From positions 3,970,501-4,034,500 of the forward strand of contig CP091034.1 in NCBI GenBank assembly GCA_039725955.1: a stretch of DNA of 64,000 bases, in the 5' to 3' direction. The DNA comes from Sinorhizobium sp. B11 (GTDB lineage: Bacteria > Pseudomonadota > Alphaproteobacteria > Rhizobiales > Rhizobiaceae). Under the pieces are notes generated by a model. That model made no database searches. It had not been told where the DNA came from and saw only the letters and a list, made by a program, of their open reading frames with translations. Below, in pieces: positions 7,901-16,649 of this stretch. The first letter of the stretch is position 1. Each line of letters opens with the position of its first letter. Made by a program: the position numbers and the translations under genes.

Positions 7901-8767
7901 ATGGCTGTCATAAACTTCTATCCGTCCCGCTCGTCGCGTTCGCAGAAATCGGCCGTATTCGCCTCGCTGGCACTTGCCGCGGCGCTCGGCCTTGCCGGTT
8001 GCGAAACGACCAACACGTCGGATGCTGTGATCCGCATCGACAAGGCGCAGGGCTCACAGGAAAACATTGCGTCGCTCACGGCCGTCATCAACGCCAATCC
8101 GCGCGATCCGGAAGGCTACAATGTTCGCGGTTCCGCCTATGGTCGCGCCGGCGAATTCCGCAAGGCGCTCGACGACTTCAACACCGCGCTGCAGATCAAC
8201 CCGCGCTTCTTCCAGGCCTATGCCAACCGCGCGCTGGTGTACCGCAACATGGGTCAGCAGCCGCAGGCGATCGCCGACTACAATGCCGCCCTGCAGATCA
8301 ATCCGAGCTATGACGTCGCCTATATCGGTCGCGGCAACGTCTATCGCATGGCCGGCCAGGACGATCAGGCCTTCAATGATTTCTCAAAAGCGATTCAGCT
8401 CGGCACCACCGATGGTCGCGCCTATCACAATCGCGGCCTGATCTACCAGAAGCGCAATCAGCAGGATAAGGCGATCGACGACTTCTCGAAGGCGATCTCG
8501 CTGTCGCCGAACTCGCCCGAGCCCTATAATGGCCGCGGCATTTCCTATATCGCGCTGAACGACAACGACAACGCATTCGCCGACTTCAATCACGCGATCG
8601 AGCTCAACGGCAATCTTGCCGAATCCTGGGCAAACCAGGCTCTCGTCTATGAGCGCCGTGGCGAAAAGGACAAGGCAATCCGCTCCTATCGCCACGCTGT
8701 CGGCCTCGATCCGAAATATCAGCCGGCAAGGGACGGACTTGCCCGCGTCGGCGGCACGACCGGCTAA
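7901..8767 (+). CDS. TPR-repeat lipoprotein
   Basis: A 288-residue lipoprotein. The signal peptide ends in LGLAGC, a lipobox with the acylated Cys followed by ETTN, so it is probably anchored in a membrane facing the periplasm. From about residue 65 onward it consists almost entirely of tetratricopeptide repeats of 34 residues (YNVRGSAYGRAGEFRKALDDF, then NRALVYRNMGQQPQAIADYN and similar units; about six copies), a scaffold for protein partners, comparable to NlpI-type proteins. The ATG at 7901 is chosen because a GGGGGAAA site precedes it by about ten bases and it gives a proper signal peptide. A TTG at 7865 would add a polar stretch ahead of it. The gene stands 24 bases before a FAD oxidoreductase gene on the same strand; a functional link is not evident. 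Confidence 0.88.
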   Translation: MAVINFYPSRSSRSQKSAVFASLALAAALGLAGCETTNTSDAVIRIDKAQGSQENIASLTAVINANPRDPEGYNVRGSAYGRAGEFRKALDDFNTALQINPRFFQAYANRALVYRNMGQQPQAIADYNAALQINPSYDVAYIGRGNVYRMAGQDDQAFNDFSKAIQLGTTDGRAYHNRGLIYQKRNQQDKAIDDFSKAISLSPNSPEPYNGRGISYIALNDNDNAFADFNHAIELNGNLAESWANQALVYERRGEKDKAIRSYRHAVGLDPKYQPARDGLARVGGTTG

Positions 8768-8791
8768 CGGACTCGAAAAGGGAGGGCGACG

Positions 8792-9874
8792 ATGACGGCG
8801 AAACCGCATGTGATCGTCGTCGGCGCAGGCATAATTGGCGCCTCCATTGCCTGGCATCTCACACGCAAGGGTGCAACGGTCACCGTCGTCGGCGAGGAGC
8901 TTGGCGGAGTGGCAACGCCCTGTTCCTTTGCATGGATCAATGCAAGCTGGGGTAATCCCGAATTCTATTTCCACTTTCGCCGCCGCGCGATGGCCGAGTG
9001 GAAGCGGCTGGCGCGGGAACTGCCCGGCCTGCCGCTTCAATGGTGCGGCGGTCTCTGCTGGGATATGCCCGCAGCCGATCTCGAAGCCTATGCCGACGAA
9101 CACGGCCGTTGGGGCTACGGTATCAGCCGGCTGAACCGGCAAGAAAGCACGCTGATCGAACCCGGCCTTGGCGAATATCCTGATTTCGCCCTCCATGTTG
9201 CAGAAGAAGGCGCGGTGGAGCCTGTTGCCGCAGCACGTTTGCTGCTCGCGGATGCCAAAGCGCATGGCGCGACGTTCGTTCATGCCACGGTCAACGGCCT
9301 GCTCCAAAGTGCTGGACGCATCGTCGGACTTGTCACCTCGGAAGGCATGCTCGAAGCCGATCATGTCGTACTGGCCGCAGGGGCAGGCGCAGTTCCGATC
9401 GCCGCCTCGGCAGGAATAACGTTGCCGCTGTCAGCACCCGCCGGTCTGATCGTACACTCCCGTCCTGTCTCCAAACGCTTGAACGGTCTCGTCATGACAC
9501 CCCGTCTGCATATGCGCCAGACGGCGGAAGGCCGCATCATCGCTGGCTCGGATTTCGGTGGCGGCGATCCGGGTGAAGATCATCGGGCAAGTGCAGCGGA
9601 ACTCTTTGCACGCGTGAAAGCGACGATCTTGGACAATGCCGATCTGAAGCTCGATTTCTTCACGGTCGGTTTTCGCCCGACTCCTGCCGATGGTTTTCCC
9701 ATCATCGGCAATACTGGCTTGCCGGGTCTCTATGTAACGGTGATGCATTCCGGCGTCACGCTTGCTCCGCTTGTCGGCCTGCTTGCCGCCGACGAGCTTC
9801 TGTCAGGCAAGAATGACGAAAGCCTTCTGCCCTTCCGATTGCAACGCTTCCGCCGACCGGTAGCAGTCCATTAA
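8792..9874 (+). CDS. FAD-dependent amino-acid oxidase family (DAO) oxidoreductase
   Basis: A 360-residue flavoprotein of the DAO superfamily (glycine/D-amino-acid oxidase-like). The N-terminal dinucleotide motif is VIVVGAGIIGASIAWHL. Further FAD-contact segments are ADHVVLAAGAGAVPIA in the middle and FRPTPADGFPIIGNTGLPGLY near the C-terminus, followed by VTVMHSGVTLAP, the usual C-terminal FAD loop. A GGAGGGCGACG ribosome site precedes the ATG. The substrate is not predictable from the sequence; small amines, amino acids or sarcosine-like compounds are likely. It may be co-transcribed with the TPR lipoprotein gene 24 bases upstream. The 202 bases downstream (9875-10076) hold an imperfect inverted repeat at 9891-9910 and no other feature. 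Confidence 0.85.
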   Translation: MTAKPHVIVVGAGIIGASIAWHLTRKGATVTVVGEELGGVATPCSFAWINASWGNPEFYFHFRRRAMAEWKRLARELPGLPLQWCGGLCWDMPAADLEAYADEHGRWGYGISRLNRQESTLIEPGLGEYPDFALHVAEEGAVEPVAAARLLLADAKAHGATFVHATVNGLLQSAGRIVGLVTSEGMLEADHVVLAAGAGAVPIAASAGITLPLSAPAGLIVHSRPVSKRLNGLVMTPRLHMRQTAEGRIIAGSDFGGGDPGEDHRASAAELFARVKATILDNADLKLDFFTVGFRPTPADGFPIIGNTGLPGLYVTVMHSGVTLAPLVGLLAADELLSGKNDESLLPFRLQRFRRPVAVH

Positions 9875-10076
9875 ATATTGACGATTTTGCACCTGACTAT
9901 TTTAGTAGGTTGCAACCAAATGCCCCGCCCCATAACATGACCGTGCTTTGATGGCAGGCTATTGGGCGGTACGGATGTAAGGGGCGTTTGCGAGCGATGC
10001 GGATTCTTGCTTTCGTTGGACTCTGCGAAACCGAGCTTCCCCAGCATCCCACCCCGGCAGTTCGGGGGCGACATCG

Positions 10077-11720
10077 ATGAGGTTCGCCACACGTCTTTTT
10101 CCGAAAGCTTCGATCGGGACATATCTCATCGCCATGGCAGTGGCGATCGCCTTGCCGATCTTCGCTTTCGTTGCCCTTCTTCTCATGCAGCTGGAGGACA
10201 ACCAGCGATCTACGCTCAAGCGTGAAACCGCACAGGATGCGCTCGCCCTCTCACGCACCATCGACCGCCAGCTTCAGGATATGGCAACGACATTGCGGCT
10301 GCTGTCCTCCTCGCCGGAGCTGGAAAGCGGCGACTATGAATCTTTCTACAATCGCACGGAAACCGCGCTGCGCGGCGATACGCTTTATGTGATTGCCGTC
10401 GACAGGACCGGGCAGCAATTTCTGAATACCCGTCGCGCCTTTGGCACGCCGCTCGGCAAGACGACGAACATCGCGGCTTTGGAGGCCGCGATGAAGTCCG
10501 GGCGGATCGAAGCCTCCGATGTCTTCATGGGCGCAACGAGCGGCATGTGGGTCTATAACGTCACCCTGCCGCGCGATGACGATCCCGTCTCCGCATTGAT
10601 CATCACCCAGAATGCCAACGACCTTGCAAGACTCGTCACGACAGAGGGCCTTGCCTCCGGCTGGTCGGCGGCCGTCATCGATCAGGGAGGCCATGTGGTA
10701 GCGAGCCGAGGCCCTGCCAATCTGCAGCCTGGCGAACCCTTCGACCCGCGCATTCTGCCCTCGCTCGTCGCATCCAGCGGCGTATTTGAAGACAGCGATA
10801 TTCTTCCGCATGCCCTGTTGGGCTATGCGCAAATTCCCGGCTGGTCCTGGAAGACGGTGGTATGGGGGCCGATTGCCACCGCACAGGCACCGATCCTCAG
10901 CACCTGGCGCTTCCTTCTGATCGGTGGCCTTGTGCTGCTGCTCGTCGCCGTGCTTGCTACCTATGCCGTTGCCCGGCAGGTCCGCTCCACGATCCGTGAA
11001 ATTGCCGACATGGCGAACCGGCTTGGCGAAGGTCACATCGTTTCGCCGGTCGAAACCAGTGTCATCGAGGCCAACCAGGTGGCCATTGCACTGTCTAATG
11101 CCTCTTTCGACCGCAGTCAGAGCGAGGACCGGCTGCGCTTCGTCATGCATGAGCTGGTCCATCGCACAAAGAACCTGCTGACGCTCGTTCTCGCCATGAT
11201 GCGACAGCTCTCCAAGCAGGCAGACAGCGTCGAGACATTTCGCCTGGCCGTCGCCCATCGCCTCGAAGGGCTCGTCCGCTCGATTGAGCTTCTGACAGGC
11301 GAACAGTGGTCCGGCGTCTTGCTGCATCGCGTCATCGATATTCATCTCCAGGCTTTTCCCCAGGCCCGCGAGCAGGTGGAGATCGAGGGCAAAGATTTTA
11401 TCCTCAAACCCGATGCCGTGCAGAACCTCGGCCTCGCGCTGCATGAACTCGCCACCAATTCGGTAAAATACGGAGCGCTCTCCGTGCCACAGGGTCGCGT
11501 ACGCTTCGAATGGCAGCCGGCAGCGGACAATATGTTGCGCTTCACCTGGACTGAAAGTGGCGGGCCGCCGGTCAAACCGCCAGCGCGCACCGGTTTCGGC
11601 ACGACCGTCATCAAGGCACATGCTGCTTCCGCTTTCCGGGGCAAGGTCGATGTCGACTTCCGTCCCGAGGGTCTCGTCTGGACCCTCACAGCCCAGCGTG
11701 GGACGATGGAGCGCGACTAG
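10077..11720 (+). CDS. HWE-family sensor histidine kinase with periplasmic sensor domain
   Basis: A 547-residue membrane kinase. A membrane segment at about 17-38, a periplasmic double-Cache-like sensor region at about 40-275, a second membrane segment at about 278-298, a HAMP-like linker, and then an HWE/HisKA_2 kinase module. The phospho-accepting His is probably H362 in MHELVHRTKNLLTL. The N box reads LALHELATNSVKYGALS and the C-terminal box is TESGGPP followed by GFGTTVI, both typical of HWE kinases. HWE kinases often serve the general stress response or light/chemical sensing through single-domain response regulators, but no response regulator gene is adjacent, so the partner must be encoded elsewhere. 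The gene is monocistronic in appearance; the ATG at 10077 follows a TTCGGGGGCGA stretch. Confidence 0.9.
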   Translation: MRFATRLFPKASIGTYLIAMAVAIALPIFAFVALLLMQLEDNQRSTLKRETAQDALALSRTIDRQLQDMATTLRLLSSSPELESGDYESFYNRTETALRGDTLYVIAVDRTGQQFLNTRRAFGTPLGKTTNIAALEAAMKSGRIEASDVFMGATSGMWVYNVTLPRDDDPVSALIITQNANDLARLVTTEGLASGWSAAVIDQGGHVVASRGPANLQPGEPFDPRILPSLVASSGVFEDSDILPHALLGYAQIPGWSWKTVVWGPIATAQAPILSTWRFLLIGGLVLLLVAVLATYAVARQVRSTIREIADMANRLGEGHIVSPVETSVIEANQVAIALSNASFDRSQSEDRLRFVMHELVHRTKNLLTLVLAMMRQLSKQADSVETFRLAVAHRLEGLVRSIELLTGEQWSGVLLHRVIDIHLQAFPQAREQVEIEGKDFILKPDAVQNLGLALHELATNSVKYGALSVPQGRVRFEWQPAADNMLRFTWTESGGPPVKPPARTGFGTTVIKAHAASAFRGKVDVDFRPEGLVWTLTAQRGTMERD

Positions 11721-11782
11721 CGCAGCCGGAACAATCACTGCAACCACCCGTTTCGAACAGGTCATTCAAAAGGAGAAGGACC

Positions 11783-12265
11783 ATGTTCAAGCAAACCGTG
11801 ATTGCTGCGGCAATCGTTTCGGCCGCAGCCTGGGCCAGTTCGGCCGCAGCAGCCGACTATATTTCGCTTGGTCGGCTCGTCTGCGGATCGGATGGCGGCC
11901 AGGGACTGATCGTCACATCCGAGAAGAATCTGATCTGCACCTATACGCCTGCTTCGGGCGGCCCTAAGGCAGTCTATGCCGGCAAAATCGAGAAATTCGG
12001 CATCGATATTGGCCAGACCGGCAAGAGTGTAATGATCTGGCAGGTGCTCGCAAAGACCGGTACCAATATCCCGGATTTCGCGCTCGCCGGCGAATATTAC
12101 GGTATCGGCGCAGACGCCAGCCTCGGTGCCGGCGGAGGTGCCAAGGTCATTGCCGGCGGCACGAACAAGGCCTTCATGCTGCAGCCGCTCAATGTGCAGG
12201 CCCAGGAAGGTCTCAATCTCGCCGTCGGCGTCGAGAAGATGACGCTTGTACCGGGCGAAATCTGA
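11783..12265 (+). CDS. DUF992 family secreted protein
   Basis: A 160-residue exported protein. A signal peptide (MFKQTVIAAAIVSAAAWASSA, cleavage near AAA-D) is followed by the DUF992 domain, with two conserved Cys (VCGSDGGQG and LICTY), the KAVYAGKIEKFGIDIG segment and a glycine-rich GADASLGAGGGAKV stretch. This family is widespread in Rhizobiales and has no established function. A strong AAAAGGAGAAGGACC ribosome site precedes the ATG. It is 62 bases after the kinase gene, which could permit co-transcription. The hairpin at 12288-12305 ends transcription from both sides. Confidence 0.88.
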   Translation: MFKQTVIAAAIVSAAAWASSAAAADYISLGRLVCGSDGGQGLIVTSEKNLICTYTPASGGPKAVYAGKIEKFGIDIGQTGKSVMIWQVLAKTGTNIPDFALAGEYYGIGADASLGAGGGAKVIAGGTNKAFMLQPLNVQAQEGLNLAVGVEKMTLVPGEI

Positions 12266-12287
12266 CGGTTTGCAACAACAGGAGAAA

Positions 12288-12305
12288 AGCCCGCGAAAGC
12301 GGGCT
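12288..12305 (-). terminator. Bidirectional terminator between DUF992 gene and pntB
   Basis: AGCCCGC-GAAA-GCGGGCT, a perfect 7-bp stem with a GAAA tetraloop. On the minus strand it is followed by TTTTC, so it mainly ends the pnt operon, whose last stop is at 12312. Confidence 0.8.
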
Positions 12306-12311
12306 CCTCGG

Positions 12312-13706
12312 TCAGTGCGCGATTGCCTTGTTGATCTCTTCGGTCACCTTCTTGGCGTCCCCAAGCAGCATCATGGTGCCGTCCTTGTAGAACAACGTGT
12401 TGTCGATGCCGGCGTAACCCGAGCCGAGCGAGCGTTTGACGAAGAGGCAGGTCTTGGCCTTGTCGACGTCAAGGATCGGCATCCCGTAGATCGGCGAGGT
12501 CTTGTCGTCACGCGCGGCCGGATTGGTGACGTCATTGGCGCCGATGACATAGGCAACGTCAGCCTGGGCGAATTCCGAGTTGATATCCTCAAGCTCGAAC
12601 ACCTCGTCATAAGGCACATTGGCTTCCGCGAGCAGCACGTTCATATGGCCAGGCATACGGCCTGCGACCGGATGGATCGCATATTTCACTTCCACGCCGT
12701 TTTTCTTGAGATTGTCGACCAGCTCGCGCAATGCATGCTGCGCCTGCGCCACCGCCATGCCATATCCCGGCACGATGATGACCTTGGAAGCGTTCGCCAT
12801 CAGGTAGGCAGCGTCCTCCGCCGAGCCGAGCTTGACGGTCTTGTCCGAATTATCCGCCGCATTGCCGCCCGTCTCCCCACCAAAACCGCCCAGTATCACG
12901 GAGATGAAAGAGCGATTCATGCCCTTGCACATGATATAGGACAGGATCGCGCCCGAAGAACCGACCAGTGCGCCGGTGATGATGAGCGCCAGATTGCCGA
13001 GCGTGAAGCCGATGCCGGCAGCAGCCCAGCCCGAGTAAGAGTTGAGCATGGAAACGACAACCGGCATGTCGGCGCCACCGATCGGCACGATGAGCAGCAC
13101 GCCGAGAGCCAGCGACAAGGCGACGACGGCCCAGAAATCGAAATGGCTTTCCGTTACCGCCAGCCCGACGATGAAGAGCACGATCAGGGCAAGCAGAGCG
13201 ATGTTGATCACATGACGGAAGGGTAGCAGGATCGGCTTGCCGGACATGCGCCCGTCGAGTTTCAGGAAGGCGATGATCGAGCCGGTGAAGGTCAGCGCAC
13301 CAATCGCCACGCCGATCGCCATTTCGATACGGGCTTCAGTGTGGATCTGGCCAATCTCGCCAATGCCGAAAGAGCCCGGCGTATAGAGGGCTGATGCGGC
13401 GACAAGAACCGCCGCGAGGCCTACCAGCGAGTGGAAACCGGCAACAAGCTGCGGCATCGAGGTCATCGCAATGGTGCGGGCGATATAGGCACCAGCGCTG
13501 CCGCCGATGGCAAGGCCGAGAATGATGAGCACGAAGCCGCCAAAATTCGGCGTCGCCAGCGCCAGCGTCGTGAGGATGGCGATCCCCATGCCGATCATGC
13601 CGTAGAGATTGCCCTTGCGGCTGGTGGCAGGATGCGAGAGCCCGCGTAGCGCCAGAATGAACAGGACGCCGGAGACAAGGTAGAGGAAGGCTGCAATATT
13701 GGTCAT
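12312..13706 (-). CDS. pntB: NAD(P) transhydrogenase beta subunit
   Basis: Membrane and NADP(H)-binding subunit of the proton-translocating transhydrogenase, 464 residues. Domain II has about nine membrane helices (about 1-260) including the GFHSLVGLAAV segment. Domain III (about 285-464) binds NADP(H) with the VIIVPGYGMAVAQAQHAL dinucleotide motif and the VAYVIGANDVTNPAA segment. With PntA it uses the proton-motive force to make NADPH from NADH. The gene is the third of pntA1-pntA2-pntB, ten bases after pntA2. The ATG at 13706 is preceded by a GGCCGC-rich stretch with only a weak ribosome site. Confidence 0.97.
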   Translation of the reverse strand: MTNIAAFLYLVSGVLFILALRGLSHPATSRKGNLYGMIGMGIAILTTLALATPNFGGFVLIILGLAIGGSAGAYIARTIAMTSMPQLVAGFHSLVGLAAVLVAASALYTPGSFGIGEIGQIHTEARIEMAIGVAIGALTFTGSIIAFLKLDGRMSGKPILLPFRHVINIALLALIVLFIVGLAVTESHFDFWAVVALSLALGVLLIVPIGGADMPVVVSMLNSYSGWAAAGIGFTLGNLALIITGALVGSSGAILSYIMCKGMNRSFISVILGGFGGETGGNAADNSDKTVKLGSAEDAAYLMANASKVIIVPGYGMAVAQAQHALRELVDNLKKNGVEVKYAIHPVAGRMPGHMNVLLAEANVPYDEVFELEDINSEFAQADVAYVIGANDVTNPAARDDKTSPIYGMPILDVDKAKTCLFVKRSLGSGYAGIDNTLFYKDGTMMLLGDAKKVTEEINKAIAH

Positions 13707-13716
13707 TCGTGCGGCC

Positions 13717-14115
13717 TCACTTGTCCTTCTTGCGGTACATCGCCAGCATGCGCTGCGTGACGAGGAAGCCGCCGAAGATATTCACCGAGACAAGCACGAG
13801 CGCCACGAAACCGAAGCCGGTGGCAAGCCCGCTGCTCGAGATGCCGACGGCAAGCAGAGCCCCGACGACGATGACCGAGGAAATCGCGTTGGTAACGGCC
13901 ATCAGCGGCGTATGCAGTGCAGGCGTGACCGACCAGACGACATAGTAGCCGACGAAGATCGACAATACGAAGATCGCGAACTGGAAGACGAAAGGATCGA
14001 TCGCCCCGCCAGTGGCAGCACTTGCCGCTTCCGGCGCCTGGGCAGCAGCGGTGATGACCGCGGTAACGGCCTGGTCGAGCTGCTCCAGAGCCTTGTCCAT
14101 TGCTTCACTGGCCAT
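13717..14115 (-). CDS. pntA2: NAD(P) transhydrogenase alpha subunit part 2 (membrane)
   Basis: Membrane part of the alpha subunit, 132 residues, encoded separately as in many alphaproteobacteria (pntAB in older naming). After a helical N-terminus rich in Ala there are three membrane helices: FQFAIFVLSIFVGYYVVW, then a HTPLMAVTNAISSVIVVGALL segment that is the conserved proton-channel part, then FGFVALVLVSVNIFGGFLV. It ends in the MYRKKDK tail. Its start overlaps the stop of pntA1 (ATG at 14115, pntA1 stop at 14117-14115), so the two are translationally coupled. Confidence 0.95.
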   Translation of the reverse strand: MASEAMDKALEQLDQAVTAVITAAAQAPEAASAATGGAIDPFVFQFAIFVLSIFVGYYVVWSVTPALHTPLMAVTNAISSVIVVGALLAVGISSSGLATGFGFVALVLVSVNIFGGFLVTQRMLAMYRKKDK

Positions 14116-15263
14116 CAGTTATCCCCCTTCTTGGCGCCGCCGAATGCCGGATGCACGACATCCCCCGCATAGGTCAGCATCGTCGCCTTGATGAGCTCGT
14201 CCTCGAGGTTGAGCACAACCGATTTCGTTTCCTTGTTCACCATCGTCTCCAGGAAAGTGACGAGGTTCTTGGCGTAGAGCGCTGAGGCGCTGGCCGCCAC
14301 ACGGCCCGCCATGTTCGGAAAGCCGATCACTTTCACACCTTCGACATCGGCGATCTGGCCTGTAACCACCCCTTCAATATTGCCGCCACGCTCGACCGCG
14401 AGATCGACGGCAACTGCACCGGGCTTCATCGAAGCGAGCATCGCGCGCGAAACGAGCCGCGGCGCCGGACGGCCGGGAATGAGAGCCGTGGTAATGACAA
14501 TGTCCTGCTTGGCGATGTGTTCGGCCACAAGTGCGGCCTGCCTGGCCTGATAGTCGGCCGACATTTCCTTGGCATAGCCGCCAGCCGTTTCCGCCGCCTT
14601 GAACTCGTCATCCTCGACGGCGATGAACTTCGCGCCAAGAGATGCAACCTGTTCCTTTGCCGCGGGGCGAACGTCGGTTGCCGAAACGGCGGCACCGAGA
14701 CGGCGCGCCGTCGCAATCGCCTGGAGGCCTGCAACGCCTGCACCCATGACGAAAACCTTGGCGGCAGGAATAGTGCCCGCTGCCGTCATCATCATCGGCA
14801 TCGCCCGGTCGTAAACGGCGGCTGCCTCGATAACCGCTTGATAACCTGCAAGATTTGCCTGCGATGACAGCACGTCCATCGACTGCGCACGCGTGATGCG
14901 CGGCATCAGCTCCATGGCGAAGGTGGAAAGACCTGCCCGCGCCATCGCGGCGACCGCCTCGTCATTGCCATAGGGATCCATGATGGCAATGACGACCGCG
15001 CCGGTCTTATAGCCGGCGATCTCGCTTTCGCTCGGCCGGCGAACCTTAAGGATTACATCGGCGGACGCTGCATCCGCAAACGTGCCGATTGCGGCACCGA
15101 CGGCCTCGAATTCACTGTCCGGAATGCGCGAAAGCGCCCCGGCGCCCGCTTCGACGATGACATCGAAGCCGAGCGCCTTTATCCTTTTCACGGTTTCGAC
15201 GGACGCCGCAACGCGCGTCTCATCGCCCGTGATTTCCTTGGCTACGAAAACGATATTGGCCAA
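14115..15263 (-). CDS. pntA1: NAD(P) transhydrogenase alpha subunit part 1 (NAD-binding)
   Basis: Soluble NAD(H)-binding domain I of transhydrogenase, 382 residues, related to alanine dehydrogenase. It shows ETRVAASVETVKRIKALG near the N-terminus, the RITRAQSMDVLSSQANLAGY segment and the NAD motif VFVMGAGVAGLQAIATARRLGA. The start is taken as TTG at 15263: a GGAGGAGG ribosome site ends seven bases before it and the protein then begins MANIVFVAKE, as in relatives. An upstream ATG would add 19 residues unlike the family. First gene of the pnt run; the gene for a small cytochrome oxidase subunit lies 106 bases upstream on the same strand, an order seen in other Rhizobiales. Confidence 0.95.
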   Translation of the reverse strand: MANIVFVAKEITGDETRVAASVETVKRIKALGFDVIVEAGAGALSRIPDSEFEAVGAAIGTFADAASADVILKVRRPSESEIAGYKTGAVVIAIMDPYGNDEAVAAMARAGLSTFAMELMPRITRAQSMDVLSSQANLAGYQAVIEAAAVYDRAMPMMMTAAGTIPAAKVFVMGAGVAGLQAIATARRLGAAVSATDVRPAAKEQVASLGAKFIAVEDDEFKAAETAGGYAKEMSADYQARQAALVAEHIAKQDIVITTALIPGRPAPRLVSRAMLASMKPGAVAVDLAVERGGNIEGVVTGQIADVEGVKVIGFPNMAGRVAASASALYAKNLVTFLETMVNKETKSVVLNLEDELIKATMLTYAGDVVHPAFGGAKKGDN

Positions 15264-15369
15264 CTGCCCCCTCCTCCGGGTCAGCTGGGCCGTGGCAGGC
15301 TGCTTGCCTGCACGGGCCAAGCATCTACATCACAAAATTCGGAAGACCGGGCCTTCCCGCGGGCCGCGT

Positions 15370-15594
15370 TTAGCGGAGCAGGAAGATGCCGGCGACGAGG
15401 ATGATGAGGAAGACGAGGATGCCGCCGAGGAAACCGGCACCGCCGAAGAAACCGGCAGTCATGGCAAGCATCAGGGCGATCAGAAACATCGTGCCGTATT
15501 TCGTGCCGGCAATGAACATGTCGTACGTCTTTTCATGTTCCTTGTAGTCCATCGGCGCGCCGGTCTCGACCGGTCCGGTATGATGTTCGGCCAT
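15370..15594 (-). CDS. aa3-type cytochrome c oxidase subunit IV family protein
   Basis: A 74-residue protein of the alphaproteobacterial COX IV type (COX4_pro_2). A short hydrophilic N-terminus with MDYKEHEKTYDMFI leads to two hydrophobic segments (FLIALMLAMTAGFF and LGGILVFLIILVAGIFLL). The family binds at the periphery of aa3 oxidase. The start is the ATG at 15594, eight bases after an AGGGAGA site; longer readings into 15759 overlap the upstream acyltransferase gene and lack similarity. It precedes pntA1 and may be co-transcribed with it. Confidence 0.88.
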   Translation of the reverse strand: MAEHHTGPVETGAPMDYKEHEKTYDMFIAGTKYGTMFLIALMLAMTAGFFGGAGFLGGILVFLIILVAGIFLLR

Positions 15595-15755
15595 GAATAT
15601 CGTCTCCCTGAAATGCCTTAGCGCTGCCTGATTCCCCCGCGTCAGCGAGGCAAATCCCTCTCCGCAGGGATTACACAATGACGGGCGAAAGCGCAATGCA
15701 TGAGAATGCCGCAGGAACGCCTTCGCCGGAGGCGGAAAGGCGCTCCCTCGGGGAA

Positions 15756-16508
15756 TCAAAGCGGCAGGTCAGTTCCAAGCTGGCCTTCCGGTACGAAGCG
15801 CGCGGTCGGGACGATAGTGAGAGAAGGCAGCGTGTTTTCCGGGCCGCGCGCGAACATCATCCGCTGCTCGCTGGCGCTGGAAATGAAGAACGGATAACGC
15901 GTGAGAAGCTTGCGGCCGACCTCGATGACATTGGTCGCCATCAGCGTCATATCGATCCCGTAATTCTTGGCCCTCTGGCCCGGCACAACGGTGTCGGCGT
16001 AAAAGACACGCTTGTAGAAGGCCGCATGCGGGGGACGAACGAACTGAAGCACCCGGTGCGCACGGAAATGCGCCGCGGCCACAATGCTCGGTCGCAACGT
16101 CAGGTATGGGATCCAGGTCAGATCGGCCGTCAGCTCCGGATCGGCAGCAAAACGCGCCGGGTCGATCAGGCTGAGACCGGCATCCAGCAACGCGTCTATC
16201 GCTTCCGGAAAGGCGCCGGCCGACTGGCTGACGCGATGATCAGGCGTCACATGGTGGATCCGGATCGTGCTGACCAGCTCGCCGTAATAATAGAGCCCGA
16301 AAACATAGGCATGGCTGTCGAAATCCGTATCGTCGAGCAGCCCCTTCGGTGCCAGGGCAAGCGTGTCATGCGCCTTGTAGGCCTTGTAACGCAGCCTCTC
16401 GACATCCTCCATGTCCTCGGTGCTTTCGACGCGGCGATATTCGACATTATCAAGAATTTCGAGAACCTTCTTCGAAAAGTCACTCGTACTCAAAGGGACA
16501 GACGCCAT
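15756..16508 (-). CDS. FeeM-like N-acyl amino acid synthase / autoinducer-synthase-fold acyltransferase
   Basis: A 250-residue GNAT-fold protein of the FeeM/LuxI-like group. Markers are the RVESTEDMEDVERLRYKAYKAH segment, comparable to the N-terminal RxxxYxxH of acyl-ACP-dependent synthases, a strand YVFGLYYYGELVSTIRIHHV where the core beta sheet starts, and TLRPSIVAAAHFRAHRVLQF. FeeM enzymes join acyl-ACP fatty acids to amino acids; LuxI enzymes make homoserine lactones. The substrate here is unknown. Its best context clue is the PAS-GGDEF-EAL gene 141 bases upstream on the same strand. Start chosen at the ATG 16508 (MASVPLSTSDF); an ATG at 16541 with a GAGG one base before it is the alternative. 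An acyl amino acid product is inference from the fold. Confidence 0.72.
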   Translation of the reverse strand: MASVPLSTSDFSKKVLEILDNVEYRRVESTEDMEDVERLRYKAYKAHDTLALAPKGLLDDTDFDSHAYVFGLYYYGELVSTIRIHHVTPDHRVSQSAGAFPEAIDALLDAGLSLIDPARFAADPELTADLTWIPYLTLRPSIVAAAHFRAHRVLQFVRPPHAAFYKRVFYADTVVPGQRAKNYGIDMTLMATNVIEVGRKLLTRYPFFISSASEQRMMFARGPENTLPSLTIVPTARFVPEGQLGTDLPL

Positions 16509-16649
16509 GGTGGACCCCGTTGTTAACGGGTCATTAATCATACCTCGCTCGATAAAGCGCAAGATTTGAAGAAAATTTTGGACGTATTTGAATTATTAAG
16601 GTTAACGGCCGTGAATATGCCCTCGGTCACACCGACAGGTAGCGCCGGA

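Noticed and set aside
9891..9910. Imperfect inverted repeat ACCTGACTATTTTAGTAGGT after the FAD oxidoreductase gene
   Set aside because: One arm has an extra base and there is no T run or obvious partner gene; too weak to call operator or terminator.
12246..13226. 326-codon open frame opposite pntB
   Set aside because: Low-complexity antisense frame; pntB is certain.
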